Source: Tuctoria greenei (Eukaryota > Streptophyta > Magnoliopsida > Poales > Poaceae). Taken from it: a stretch of DNA of 64,000 nt. The notes below the pieces were generated by a model, which saw nothing but the letters and a program-made list of their open reading frames with translations, did not search any database and had not been told where the DNA came from. The stretch spans positions 72,166,933-72,230,932 of the forward strand of contig JAYESD010000004.1 of assembly GCA_036927565.1 (NCBI GenBank), given 5' to 3'. Of the stretch, positions 33,283-45,305 are shown one piece after another; the first letter of the stretch is position 1; every line of letters starts with the position of its first letter. Made by a program: the position numbers and the translations under genes.

Positions 33283-34959
33283 ATGTCAGGTAAAAGCAAG
33301 AATCATGCATTATATGCTGAGATGATGGACATGATGAAGACGACGATGGAGTTGCTCAGTAAAAATCAAACATCAACCAAGGATTCACATGACATTCAGA
33401 CCACCTTTACAACACCTTCCACAAGAAGTAATTACATTCACCCATCTCTTCCTTCTTATGACGGTTTTGGTTATCATGAATATATTACTTGGGAAATAGA
33501 GGTGGATAAAATTTTTGGACAATGTCATATGTGTGAGAGGAGAAAGATTAGAAATGTTGCAAGTGCATTAGTATATTGTGCATTAACTTGGTGGAACAAT
33601 TTAAATGAATTAGAAAAACCTCGAACATGGAAAGAAATGAAAATTCTTATGCGAGAAACTTTTGCTAATGTATCTATGTGCAAAGAAGAGATTCAGCAAT
33701 TTGAGGAGAAATTTCTTGTTGTACCTCCTTTTGTGTCTAACATTTTGCAGGACAATATAGAAAATAATATAGATGATGCAAAAGAGAACGATGGTTTTGA
33801 CAACACTTGTGAAATTTTAGATGGATCAACTCATAATGCACTCGAAATCACTGCTGAAAATGGTAAGGCAAAACATTCTACAAATACAGAAGGTGAGAAG
33901 TTTTTGGATGTTCTGAATTTTCCCACCAATCATGCTATTTTCGAGGAGCAACTATTAGAATCATTTATTTATACATCATTGTCACATGTTGATTTTCCTG
34001 CTGATCGTTGCGCTACGAAAGAGTTGTTTGCTGATAACTCTATTATACCTATGCAAAAACAACTTAATATACAAGATGATTGTGTTTTGGATTCACCTAC
34101 TTGTGCTGAAATTCATAATTTGATCACCGCTACTGCTGAAAATGATGAGCTGAAATTTTTGTCTTCTCTAAATACTTTGGGTTATATTGAATTTGACACT
34201 CTTTGTGATCTAAATATTGTAGAGAGGAGAATATTTTCACAATCTGAATTGCCTTTATTAAGTAGAAATATTTTTCATGCTATAGGAAACTATGAAGATA
34301 GTGGTGAATTTATGGTGCATAAAGTTTACATATGTTCAAATGTGCAAGCTCCTTTTGTGCTGCAACAACATGGTGAAATGAATGGATGCACTAACACTAA
34401 TAATGTATTATCAAATTTTTCTAGCATTTTTTTATTGCAGCAAGGACAACAAATAAAAAAGAAGCATTGTTCATTGCGGTTGTGCAATATGGACAGTGTT
34501 CATTCTACCCCCAAAGCAATCCTTTTTCCTCGACATACGAGCAAGCCGAGGACGGCTTGTCATAAAGAAGGGGAGAATGATGAGATCATACACGTTATCA
34601 TTGCACCTACAAACATGACACAATGTTTATTTTTTTGGGATCCTAGCTCAAGTGAATGTGCACTCTTATTTGATGGACAAGATCAAGATGGCGCACTATG
34701 TCGTCTACCACCTTGGCCTCCTCCATTCATGCATACAAGAAGATTTGATGGCGTTGCACATTTCGACCAACACATGAGAGGAGATGAACTTGAGTCGAGG
34801 ACGACTCCAATTCAAGAAGGGGAGAATGATGAGGACATCACTTCTATGGATACAAACAACACTCCATTGAACATACAAGATGCAATCAATAGAGTTCATA
34901 CACAACAATTAATTTCAGAGGTGAACTCGTTCTTATATATTTCCTTATATGTTTTTTAG
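33283..34959 (+). CDS. TE-F gag-like protein whose frame runs into the 3' LTR
   Basis: Open from ATG 33283 (MSGKSKNHALYAEMMDM) for 558 residues. The N-terminal third has a retrotransposon gag core: SYDGFGYHEYITWEIEVDKIF, LVYCALTWWNNLNE, TWKEMKILMRETF (residues about 55-135). The middle is acidic, Asn/Ser-rich and not recognised. The frame reads through the purine tract (KEGENDE) and about 380 bases into the 3' LTR, ending ISEVNSFLYISLYVF. That tail resembles the C-terminus of grass gypsy polyproteins, suggesting a gag start fused to a pol tail with everything between deleted (inference). No zinc knuckle was seen. A second candidate start at 33304 is less likely. Confidence 0.75.
   Translation: MSGKSKNHALYAEMMDMMKTTMELLSKNQTSTKDSHDIQTTFTTPSTRSNYIHPSLPSYDGFGYHEYITWEIEVDKIFGQCHMCERRKIRNVASALVYCALTWWNNLNELEKPRTWKEMKILMRETFANVSMCKEEIQQFEEKFLVVPPFVSNILQDNIENNIDDAKENDGFDNTCEILDGSTHNALEITAENGKAKHSTNTEGEKFLDVLNFPTNHAIFEEQLLESFIYTSLSHVDFPADRCATKELFADNSIIPMQKQLNIQDDCVLDSPTCAEIHNLITATAENDELKFLSSLNTLGYIEFDTLCDLNIVERRIFSQSELPLLSRNIFHAIGNYEDSGEFMVHKVYICSNVQAPFVLQQHGEMNGCTNTNNVLSNFSSIFLLQQGQQIKKKHCSLRLCNMDSVHSTPKAILFPRHTSKPRTACHKEGENDEIIHVIIAPTNMTQCLFFWDPSSSECALLFDGQDQDGALCRLPPWPPPFMHTRRFDGVAHFDQHMRGDELESRTTPIQEGENDEDITSMDTNNTPLNIQDAINRVHTQQLISEVNSFLYISLYVF
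34566..34577 (+). other. Polypurine tract of TE-F
   Basis: AGAAGGGGAGAA directly before the 3' LTR. It is inside the coding frame. The same AAGAAGGGGAGAATGATGAG recurs inside both LTRs (31165 and 34816). Confidence 0.7.
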
Positions 34960-35729
34960 CATAGATTGCTACTTAATGATTTATTTGTGATTAGGATCCA
35001 TGGAGAGGTTCAAGTAGTACATGGAGGGAGTATTAGGTACGTGGAAGACCAGAGAATTCGTTCAAAGAAGATGGAAACCAAACCAAACTCCAAATTGTAT
35101 CCAACTCGGAGTCCAGGAGCAGTACGTACTAAAATGGACGCCCATGACTCATACGAACTCCGTTTTGGACGTTCTACATATGCACGAAAGGGGAGAGGAT
35201 AACCTTTCCAATGGAGCCGGTCCCATGTCAAAATACCTTCGGAGTCGACGCTAATCGTCGAAACAAAATCAAGTACAGAATCTGTCAGGTTGCTGCGCCA
35301 CCGTATTGGGCCATTGGGCCTTGTATCAACTATAAGTCCATTATTTTCGTGTCTTAGGGTTAGGTCACGACCCTAGCACCCCCTTGGACGTCCTCCCACC
35401 TATATATACTCCACGCTAGCCGCCATAGACAATTGGGTTTTGCTTAGATCAATAATATCGCCGTTCTTCGGTTTGTGAGACCCCAACTTCGCGATTTCAT
35501 ATCGTGTCTACCTTGTTCTTGCTTGTGTTCTCGGTTGCACTTGCAGGGATTAGCCTTCTTGGCGAGGTCAATCGTGTGAAGCACAGTTGATAACCAACGG
35601 AGCGGTGGTGTAGTGATTGCAGGGGCTGTTCGTGTTCTACTCGAGAGTCTCGGATCATCAACGTCGAGATCTCCACTTCAATCGACCTATCCATTACCTA
35701 TCGGAAGATCGGGACCAATTTTCCTATCA
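34578..35729 (+). mobile_element. TE-F 3' LTR
   Basis: A 1152-bp copy of the 5' LTR, TGATGAGATC to TTCCTATCA. At 34957-34959 TAG replaces a sense codon present in the 5' LTR (GAA), so the gag frame ends there. A TATATATA box lies at 35401-35408. Confidence 0.9.
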
Positions 35730-36278
35730 TGTTTCACATCACGTGACGGGGGACTCGAATAAGCTACATACGAGTAAATGTGATAAGGTATTTTATCACT
35801 CAACGGATACTACCTACTACCCCAGAGAGGCACGCTGATGGCGAGCTCTGTGTATGGCTCATTGAACATGAATTGTTCAAGAGTTGTGTACTATTGTGTT
35901 TATGACCAAATGGTGGGGTCTCCACTCTTTTGCCTGAAGCACGATAGGAAGCAGCGTTGTGTATGTTCTCACAAACATGAACAGTTTCAAAGACTCATAT
36001 TCACTAACGTTCCAAGCCACGAGGGACAATCGCATACTACATTCCTCGTACGGAGAGCTAACTGAAATTATCCACTTTCGATAGCGTACCATACATCGCT
36101 TACCTGAGCGTAGGTACATGGTTATAGAATTAATAACAAATAATTTCGCTTTGCCACCATAAGCAGCTAAGCTAATAATAGTGCTTATGCGGGCTACTAT
36201 CGATTCCTCAACGTAAACCAAAGTTTTTTGTAATATGATCATTTTTAAGAGACTCCCAATGCGGCTCTGATACCAGGC
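35730..36278 (-). mobile_element. TE-G leader, proximal part with primer site
   Basis: The minus-strand leader of the outermost chromovirus. The primer site TGGTATCAGAGCCGC is at 36261-36275, three bases from the LTR end. Homology to the TE-I leader includes AATATGAGTCTTTGAAACT (about 35985) and TTCTGAGAACATA-like sequence. The first five bases are the TE-F target duplication. Confidence 0.8.
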
Positions 36279-37032
36279 TGTGAGGATCGGGATCCCGACA
36301 TTCCAGGAATTGCAATTGCATGGTGTCGTGCGATGCAACACCCAACAACACACATGAAAAGTAAACCATATTACATAACATAAGAAATCATTTTTGCATG
36401 CTCTGTCACTTTAATTAATTTATATCAACATACACTACAGTGAAAGTATTTTTCATACCTCATGGCCTCAAGCCTAAGCTATGCAAAAGTGATTCCTTTA
36501 GTCTGCAAACAAAATTACACTAGTCACACGAAGAAACTCATGACGGGGTGCAAGGTTCCCACTCAATCGTGTAACCCGATGAAGGTAAGGCCTCACCAGC
36601 AAACCCTTCATCATAGATGTCGTCATCTGCAGCAATAACTTTAAATAGCAACAACTATGCACGATGGCTCAACAAGACTTAATCGTCACAGCTCAACATG
36701 AAACTTTATATGCTAGAATAACATGTAACATAGGATCACAATTTGCATAGATGGACTCGCCGACAAGTTCATTCTTATTTTCTGTTTTTGGCAACAAACT
36801 AATGCTTCAGGAAACATAACTTAGTGAGCAACTTGTCTATAGCATATAAGTATCAACACAAAGATTATTCAATATAGCATGATTCAATAATTCCAACTAC
36901 AATATTTACTACATCATGACTCAGTGAACAAGTGATACTCAATAATCGTGAGGGACAGCAACACAAATTGAGATACACCTGCAGGGTTACCCGAATAACA
37001 CAACATATACGCCGACACTCGAAGCTGCGAAG
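36279..37032 (-). mobile_element. TE-G LTR, 3' portion
   Basis: On the minus strand this is the end of a long LTR of the TE-I family: GTTGGGTGTTGCATCGCACG, then GACACCATGC, ending CCTCACA. It continues at 59002 beyond the Copia insertion. TE-I has the matching TTGGGTGTCGCATCGCACGA at 45224. Confidence 0.8.
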
Positions 37033-38623
37033 TGTGAGACCTATGTGCTGAATACATTGGCAATTATGTTAGACATGTAGGTTTACATGCAAAGTTTTGA
37101 ATATACTTGAGAAACACACTTGGCACTGTCTGAACTTTTGCTGCACGTGAGCTGCATGTGTTTTGCATTCCGAAATGTCCGAACTTTTCTTGTATAATGC
37201 ATAGCAGCTGTTATGGACTGTTAGAACTTTCTACGTGCTGAAATAATCATGTGTTGTGTTTTTCATTTGCAATATTTCAAACTTGCTTTACACTAATGAG
37301 AACATATGGTTAGTACTTTTGGACTAAGTTTTTGATGTGTTTTGGCTGATCATGGTGGACATTATCTTGCTATATTTGCAACATGCTTATGTGAGGTGCT
37401 CACATAAGGTGTTGTGGTTTTTGAACTAACGAGAGTCAAGTCGAGGACTTCTGCTCAGAAGAATTGGTTGTTTATTCATGTGCAAGTGTTGCTTGAGGTC
37501 AAGACATGGCTGGTTACTAGATCCGTTGAACTAGTCTTAGGGGGAAGATGAGGTTCAACAACATAGTTTGGGAGGAATTGTGGTTGAGTTAATCAGGAGG
37601 TCACGAAGCATGTTTGGGTCAAGACAATGCATATGAAGGTATCATGGACGTTGTTTGAAGATGTTTGCACGTGTGCAAGGAGTGCATGGACTTGGAAATA
37701 GGGTTTCAAGGTGTGATGAAGAGAAGTGGATGTAAAGAATTGGTCGGAAAGGTCACACCGGCTGGATTATGCTCAGGTTGCGGCTGAGGTGGTTATGGTT
37801 CATTTATTAAAAGTTTCGAGTTTGTTTTGGTTAGCTTTCATGTGGGTCACAAAGTTGAGTTGTTTTAGGAATGTTTGGTATGTTCCTAAGGTGTTTGGAA
37901 GTCTTAAGATTGTTTCTATCTGCGTATAGAAGAGTCTTGAGCAATTATGGAAAGTTTTGGTTGAAACTAAGTAGTATTAGAGTCCTAGTTAGAATTGGAT
38001 TGGCCTTATGGCTGGTTATAAAAGCAAGGGAGGCCAGAGCTCGTGATGAGACAACTTTAGGCTGTTCATCTTATGTTTTTATCAATAAAATTTGTATTTT
38101 AAAGAAACGTTTGTGCCTTGTTCGTCCGACTTGTTTCAGACAAGTTTTTCTCGTCGAGTTTCTGCACAGCACTATATTGCTTTGGTATTTTTATCATAAC
38201 TCGAGTTTTACGGATCCAATTGATGCAATTATTTTTCGGTTGTCTTCATAACTTGATTATCTATCATCTGTGAAAATTGCACAGTCATTGGAATGTGTGG
38301 TTTCTGATCTACACCAGTTGTTCACGCAGTGTTGCAGATCTGTTTTTACTCGGATAGAACAAATTTACCTTTGTTCGATCTTTTGATCACAACCTGAGTT
38401 TTTCTAGACTGCTTTTCATGATTTTTGTTGTCGTGTCTTTGTGACTTGATTCTCTATATTATCTACTAATTTTGCCATGGTTGAACACGTTTAGACCAAT
38501 TGCATGCATGGTTTCTTAATAGATTTATTTTCTGCCGAGGGGTTTTTGTTGCTTCCACTGGAAAAGTTTTAATCTACCATTCACCTCCCTCTGATAGCTT
38601 TTCAGGTGCTCTTCGATCTTACA
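37033..38623 (+). mobile_element. TE-H 5' LTR
   Basis: From TGTGAGACCTATGTGCT to CGATCTTACA. It lies in the LTR of TE-G. The two TE-H LTRs differ in roughly one base in ten over their first 150 bp by eye. Confidence 0.88.
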
Positions 38624-38640
38624 ATTGGTATCAAAGCCAC
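38624..38640 (+). other. Primer-binding site of TE-H
   Basis: ATTGGTATCAAAGCCAC, immediately after the LTR, a tRNA-Met type site as usual for plant Copia elements. Confidence 0.8.
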
Positions 38641-38684
38641 GGTGCTCTAATCTCTATGATTTGCACGTGTTCTGACAAATCATC

Positions 38685-39815
38685 ATGGAGAAATACTCCA
38701 CAAAACCGTGTGTGTTTAGTGGTATTGATTTTCAGGTTTGGAAGGCATGTATGGAGACTTTCATCCAGGCGCAAGGCTTCGCAATATGAGGAAAGTTGTA
38801 CAAGACTTACGACATGCTTCCAAACAATCAAGTACCGGCTACAAACATGAGAGATGTTGACAACAACAAAGTGTGGAACTTGTTCACACAAGGATTGACT
38901 CAAAGCGACTTTGATCGAGTTGCACACCTCCGATCTGCGTACAATGTTTGGAAAGCTCTATGTGATTATCATGAAGGACCCAACACTATCAAGGAGGTAA
39001 GGCAAGATATGTTTAAGAAAGAATATATGCGCTTTGAGATGCAACTAGGTGAGTCCATCGATGACCTCTTTGCTCACTTTAACAATATTCTTAGCAACTT
39101 GCATAGTGTCAACGTTAACTTTTCAGATGCTGAGAATGATAGGCAATTGCTAAGTGCTTTAGACATTTGCGAGATGAAAGTTACATCTATTCGTGAATCC
39201 ACTATTATGAGTACACTTACATTAGATGTGCTATATTCCAAGTTAAAAACTCTTGAAATTGACTTAATCTCACGTAAGAATCCCAGCAAGTCTCTTGTAT
39301 TTGTTTCACAAGATGACACGACTAGCTCTACTCAATCTTCATCATGTGGTACACTTGTTTTGCTATCCTCTCTAACCCTTGAACAAATTGAAGAGTTTCC
39401 AGAGGAGGGGCTAGGACTTCTTTATACTCTATTCTCAAAACCATTACAAAATTTGAGAACTCGAAGAAGAGGAACTGCTGGTTTTCAACGATTCTTCGAA
39501 TGCAGTGAGTTTGGACATTTTTGTACAAGTTGCCCAAACCTTTTAGTTTCTACTCTTTGTAATGAGAAGCAAGCAAAATTCAAGTCCTCATCTACAAACA
39601 ACAACAACAAGAAGAATTGTTTTACTAGTTGCCAATTGGTAAACAGCTTTGTATTCGCACTTCAAGAACTTGGCTCGAACGATATGGACATCGGAAGTGA
39701 CGAAGATGAAGAGAATTTGTCAAGTATGTGCTTCATGGTGGGCAAATCAAGATCTAGTATGGAGCTGGCAGAACTCAACAACGACGATGAAGAGATATGT
39801 CCCACTTGTGAATAA
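38685..39815 (+). pseudogene. gag: TE-H Copia gag
   Basis: ATG 38685 opens MEKYSTKPCVFSGIDFQVWK, the usual Copia gag start, and meets TGA at 38787-38789. The same frame then runs to TAA 39813-39815 with the UBN2-type gag domain (KVWNLFTQGLTQ, YNVWKALCDYHEG, GESIDDLFAHFNNIL). The zinc knuckle reads FFECSEFGHFCTSC, so the first of the four metal ligands (Cys) is Phe. An acidic C-terminal stretch follows (DMDIGSDEDEENL). Confidence 0.82.
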
Positions 39816-40200
39816 ATATGTGATTCTATTTCTCGTGCCACAATTATACTTAAGAAGAAGGACCAAAACTTAGGGACAACGCTATTAAAATTGAATCACT
39901 AGAATCTGAAATTAATCGTTTAAAAACTTTAATTCCTAATAATGATTCTTGTTCCTCATGTGAGCTTATATGAACAATTATCCTCTATAAGAAGTGTGCA
40001 CACCTCCACACTTGATAAACTTGAACATGAAATTGAGAAGAACAAAAAGCTTGTTGCACTTAATGATAAAAATATAAAATATGCTAGTTGTTCTACAATT
40101 GATTTGCATTGCTCTACTTGTGATGATCTTGAAAAGAAACTACATGATGTTATGGATGAGATTTCTATTTTGAACAATGCTTTACGTTCTCGAAGTTAAA
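39816..40200 (+). pseudogene. TE-H gag C-terminal coiled coil
   Basis: After the stop at 39815 the gag tail continues in shifted frames. The frame 39942-40199 carries heptad-like SVHTSTLDKLEHEIEKNKK and CDDLEKKLHDVMDEISILNN, a predicted coiled coil typical of the C-terminal gag of large plant Copia elements. Confidence 0.6.
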
Positions 40201-40350
40201 TATCGTTCTAATTGCAAATTAAAAAGAAACATTGTGCTTTACCATGTAGATACCGAACAACAATTGGCAGATATTTTTACAAAACCTTTGGATTTCACTC
40301 GTTTTTGTTTCATTCATAGTGAAATAGGGGTTATGCATTCTCATGGCTTA
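40201..40350 (+). pseudogene. TE-H RNase H C-terminal tail after deletion junction
   Basis: VLYHVDTEQQLADIFTKPLD followed by FTRFCFIHSEIGVM is the end of Copia RNase H. It follows the gag coiled coil directly, so about 3 kb of pol (protease, integrase, RT) has been removed. The junction lies near 40200-40225. Confidence 0.8.
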
Positions 40351-41248
40351 AATTGAGGGGGAGTTTTCAAAATTGGGAAGTTTATGTGTGAATCTGAATT
40401 TAAAATAATATGAGTATAGTATTTCATACATATATGACTTTGTGATTCCTTTTACATGCTGAAAGTTCTTACTACATCGTGTGTTGCATTTTGTAGTTTT
40501 TGCCATGACTAGTAATTGGAATAATTACTTACACTAAATCTGGTCATGATAAAAATTTCTTGTTTTTTTGAACTTGTTGCATGCTCACAAGTGCTTTTAA
40601 TAATGAAAAATTAATCAATCAACTATCCACATGCTGAGCTTTTATGATCAAATAAAAAATGAGAAAAGATCAATAGAATATGCATGCACCGCGCTTCTTC
40701 TTTTGAGATGGCTTATCATTACACTTAGATATGAACTTGGAAGAAGTTGTGTATGACTGAAACCTGTTTGACACAGGTTTTGCTGCAGCATCTTCATAAA
40801 AATAATCATAGGATATGCGAAACAGGAAGCTTTTGTAACAACTTATTAGTTTAGTTGCTTCTCAAAATGAACTAAAAGCAGGATATAAATAGAAGCTGCC
40901 TTTCACCAGCTTTTCAAACAAGCTGCTTTTGTAACAAGTTCTAGCTATGCCAAGTAGGGCCTAAAACCATGTCCTTATGCTTCTGATTGTCAAATGACAT
41001 AGGCTTGGCTTAGTTGGCTAGAATAAGGCTGATGCGGCACATAATCTCTCGCAAATATCATAGGATGAATTTTGTTCCTTAAAAGAAAATAAAAATGCGG
41101 CAACAAGTGTCATGCTTTCAGATCTTGAAATAGTTAAGTTTGTGAGATCATGACTTGCTTAAATTGAAAATTCATTTGAGCTCTAGCATGGCTTACACTA
41201 CTTTATGTATCTCATTGATATGATAGTGTAAGTTACTTGATAGTATGA
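40351..41248 (+). other. TE-H 3' non-coding internal region, left of TE-I
   Basis: AT-rich, with a purine run GAGGGGGAG at 40356. An inverted-repeat-like patch at 40830-40945 (AGCTTTTGTAACAA, AGCTGCTTTTGTAACAA) may be a small insertion. The last five bases, TATGA, are one half of the TE-I duplication. Confidence 0.5.
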
Positions 41249-41935
41249 TGTAAAACCCCACTTTTATGGCATGTTAAGTTCATATGGGTTTTGTGATCAA
41301 CTATTTTAGATATCCAATATAATGGTGCACATGAACTATGCCATCCAAAACTTTTCTTGCACTCATTGTTAAATTCTTTTAACATGGGTATTGGACTTCA
41401 CCATGAATCCAAATTATATTCTATTCACCCTTTTTAAGAATAAGAATTTTTGGATAAGATTTAGTAAGCAATGCAAAATGAAGCCCTAATAAGCTCTAAC
41501 CCAAATATTCAAATTAAGGGCTCTAAATTTTTCCATGAGCTCCTAAATTCCTCTATAGCATGCTTACAAAGTTTCAAGATTTTAGAAACTCATCTACTAT
41601 TTTATTTGAGGTGCTTGGTGAATTTGAATCAAATTCAAATCTGAATTTTTAATTCTTCTCCAACTTCTTTAAACATAAGATTTGAGTTCACCATTGTGTT
41701 CAGAATAATTCATTTGCCATCTCCACAAAATTTCATGATTTTTGGAGTTGATCTTCTATTTTTAAATGAATTTAGTAACTGAACTGTGGGGAGTATCACT
41801 GGACAGTGGGCCCCACATGTCAGCTCCTCTTTGAATGGATCAGCTCGATCCCGCCATCTCTGTACCGACGCACCTCCGCTCGACACCGCGCGCGCATGCA
41901 GCTCCAGCGAGCTGCCTGCCTGCTCGCCGCGGCCC

Positions 41936-41943
41936 TATAAAAG
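41936..41943 (+). promoter_or_regulatory. TATA box of TE-I LTR
   Basis: TATAAAAG in GGCCCTATAAAAGGCCGGCC. The same site lies at 53860-53867 in the 3' LTR. Confidence 0.75.
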
Positions 41944-44900
41944 GCCGGCCGAAGCTCCCTTCACTCCTCATCCCCGATCGCAGCTCCACTGCCTCGCGAC
42001 TCTTCTTCCGCCGCGTGCCATCGCCGCCGCTCTCCACTGCTCCGCGGTGTGCCGCCGTTCCGCGCCATTTCAAGCCAAGCTCCAAAGAGCAAAAAGATGT
42101 GCCTGATCAAACTCTAGCTCATGGTACAAACCATTTCCCTTATCGTTGAAGCTTGAGCGAGTTATTGTTCGTTTCCCCTACGGCCAAAAGTAGATAACTA
42201 GCTAAGTTTTCACGTCGATTCCTTTTCTGCAAGTAATCATCCTTTGCAATTGCTTAGAGATAGTTTCTATAGACCCTAGCGCTCCTGTCTGAGCAAGAAC
42301 CATTAAGAATCATCGAGCAACGGCTCTGAATTTCGAGTTTTGCTCGCCGCCGGTGAGAAAACCTCGGTTCACCGTCGAACTCGTGATTCCCGGCAACTCA
42401 CTCCCCTTCTACGCCCAGGTCCTTGAACTCCATCATCCCAGAAAGGTTTTGGAGAAATTCCCAAGTGATTTGAGCTACGCTGGAGCGAGTTCTATGTTGC
42501 CCGAGCGCTCATCGCCGCCGCCGCCGTCGCACGACCTTTTCCGGCGAGCTTCAGGACCCACTGACCTCACCATCGTGCTCAGCGACCCCAAAAACCCCCA
42601 GGCGGCAAGTTTCCGCGAGTCTGGTCCGTTGGTTTAGCCAGCGGCAAGCTCGCCGGCGAGCCACCGCCGCGGATGCTGTTCCGCGCGAGCACCGGCCCGA
42701 GGTAGACGATGACCCCATCGGGTCCCACCTGCCATTCACTGCGGGATCACGGTGCGGCTGAGATCTAGTGTGGCTACGCGCTTTAATTCTGTGGACCCCG
42801 GTGCTGCCTCAACCAGAATGCGCCACGTGGTCTTTGGGATATATTTAATTCCAGAAATTTGTCCAAACTTCTAAATTGAATATCTTTCTGTAGAATACTC
42901 CAAATTAATTCAGACAAATTTTGTTTGAAAGCCCTTGAGCTCTAGTTTCGCTCCGCACCAATTAGGCTCTGTGAAAATCAATATTTAATTCTGTAGAAAT
43001 TAATCTTTCCCAAGTAAAATGCAATTTTTCCAGATGAACTATTCCCTGGAAAAATCCCCAAAATCCACATAAAAATTATTGTCCTATTCTTGACTACCAG
43101 CAAAAATTTGGGAGCCATTCCACCTGTTTTAACCTCTGTATAATTCAATTACCTTTTTCAGTTATTGAATTTTCACAGATATGCAGATGCTTTATTATGC
43201 CCCAAATTTGGACTGAGTCTTCCACTCGTCACACCTTAGCTCCTGTAAAAATCTTGGATTTAATGGACCTCATATTCTAGTCTTAATTCAATTTCAAACT
43301 GAATATTGACTAAATGCTCAAAAGTTCAATTACAAGACAATTCCAGAAATTCTTGTCAACTTAGAAACTCAATAAATTCTTCACCAAGGCTTAGAAATTT
43401 ATGAAACCACTTTTGCTAGGACCAGGACAATTTTCTCTATCTTGATTATCAACTGATGGCTATATTCAAGCTACAGTTTCATCTCAAAAAAAATTGTGGA
43501 AGTTATTTGCTTGCCATAATCTTAGAGACCACACTCTACTTTGATCATCTCCTGTTCTTTGCAAGAACTTCTATAGTATTCCCTAAATACCTAATTCAAC
43601 GTTCCCAAGCCAAATAACTAATTATCCTATAATGGTCACCATAAATCAAAATCCTGGTCTTGATATTAAATATTTTCAAAGTCATTTATACCGTATTTTA
43701 TGCATATCGTATAGTAACCGAAGTCGAGGAGGAGTCAGAGGCCTTGGAGGAGCATCTTCCAAATTCTAACTCAGAACCTGACCTGCAACAAGGCAAGCCC
43801 CGGTTTGCATTTAAGTCGTTTATAAACTTTTGCTTTATCACTATGATGAGTAGTATATGAATTGTGCATTACGTTTAGGGTGAATGATACTCCACATGCA
43901 TGACCAAAAATCCCAGGGTTTATTTGGCACGAGTTACAGTTTGATCTGTAGTAACTGCTTTGCTAATGCATAGGAAATCCGGTAGAAGTCGAGTAGTTGG
44001 AATCTACTCGCGAGAGATGTATCTCACAGGATTGGTTGAAAAGAAAATGGCTTAATATAATGAAATTGAGACCGGGCAGGGAATGGATAGGAGGCGGCGA
44101 GAATTGAGTCTCGGTCGCATAGCCCTGCCTGTGTCAATTAAGGCCCGTCCGTATGCAGCCCCTTCGGACAAGCTTGAATTGTACCGGCAATATAATGGAC
44201 ATATGGAATCCAATAAACTGATGTAACTTGATAACTGGGATGTTGAGACCCATTAACTCACCATCGATAGGGGTGGGTTGAGGACAGTAAGGTGTAAATC
44301 GGTCGGCGGACACATGAGGTGTTCCGTGCGGAGACCTTCTGTTTGCGGAGGTGAGACGGGCTCAGCATTTGAGTTTCTTGTGAAAGGTGGCCATATACGC
44401 CTAGTACTGAAGTGTTATGTAGGTACAGGTGTGCTCGCTGACACTTCCGAACGACGTATGTGTCGTGTTGTCCGGGTGTGTCCTGATTGCAATCACTGTC
44501 CCTCGCAGTAATAGAGTACCACTTGTTCACTGAGCGGTGACGTAGTAAATACTAAAGAAGTCAGAAAAGTCATATGATAGTGAATTATAATCACTTTGCA
44601 ACCTTGTTTGGTTTAGAGATAGTATAACTAAAAATTTTCAATTTCCCCATACTTTAGCTGTAATAGCATTATGTGCTTTGGGCATGTCATATCATCGGTA
44701 AAGTGTTTCTTGTTTGATTGTGGAGCCCATGATGTGCCGTGCTCAGAGAATGTCATTTGCTACTTAAAACTTGATTATAAGGATCCACTTGTAGGCGAGT
44801 CATTTATGCTATTCCTTACCTATGTTTAGTGCCCCTTGCATCTGTCTAGTGAGACGGTTAAGTCTTGCTGAGCCTTAGGCTCACGTTTGCAGTTAACGAG

Positions 44901-45072
44901 TTTTTGCAGGTTACTCTGTTGAGGATGGGTTTGACGATGAGGCAACACCCCCTCCAGGGTGTACAGCCGAGTGGGAACCCTGCACGCCGCCATAGTTTGC
45001 GTGTTGCTAGTGCAAAGTATCCCAGGCATGGATAACTTTTCTTTTGCATAGCTAGTGCCGAGAGCGTAGCTA

Positions 45073-45074
<2 letters not shown>

Positions 45075-45132
<58 letters not shown>
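45075..45132. repeat. (AT)n microsatellite in TE-I 5' LTR
   Basis: 58 bp of AT. The equivalent tract in the 3' LTR (56981-56996) is 16 bp, so the repeat has changed length since insertion. Confidence 0.95.
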
Positions 45133-45134
<2 letters not shown>

Positions 45135-45292
45135 CTTTTCCTATAGTATTGTGAAAACTTCCGTTGTGTATTAAATAAAAGACTTGGTCTTGTACTTTAT
45201 TCTGGTCCTATTCTTGTATACTGTTGGGTGTCGCATCGCACGACACCACCCAATGAGATCCTCGGATGTGTGGATTCCGGTCCCCACAGACA

Positions 45293-45305
45293 TGGTATCA
45301 GAGCA
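45293..45305 (+). other. Primer-binding site of TE-I
   Basis: TGGTATCAGAGCA, four bases after the LTR end; the tRNA-Met type. Confidence 0.85.

Larger units (their letters stand above)
30927..35729 (+). mobile_element. TE-F: complete gag-only LTR retrotransposon
   Basis: A 4803-bp element with LTRs of 1153 and 1152 bp, the duplication TGTTT (30922-30926 and 35730-35734), a tRNA-Met type primer site and a purine tract. The internal 2.5 kb carries a single ORF with a gag domain and no protease, RT, RNase H or integrase. It is therefore non-autonomous, of the kind called TR-GAG. The LTRs are nearly identical by eye, so the insertion is younger than TE-B. Confidence 0.92.
41249..45288 (+). mobile_element. 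TE-I 5' LTR
   Basis: 4040 bp, TGTAAAACCCC to GGTCCCCACA. It contains a GC-rich core promoter and leader (41830-42780) with CCG-rich sequence. Open frames there (e.g. 41786-42106) recur in the 3' LTR only because the LTR is duplicated, and I do not call them genes. It carries a 58-bp (AT)n at 45075-45132. Confidence 0.93.

Noticed and set aside
41786..42640. Open frames in the GC-rich part of the TE-I LTR, repeated at 53710-54506
   Set aside because: They are in the LTR promoter/leader, overlap on both strands, and recur only because the LTR is duplicated; no domain is seen and the 19-bp indel breaks the frames.
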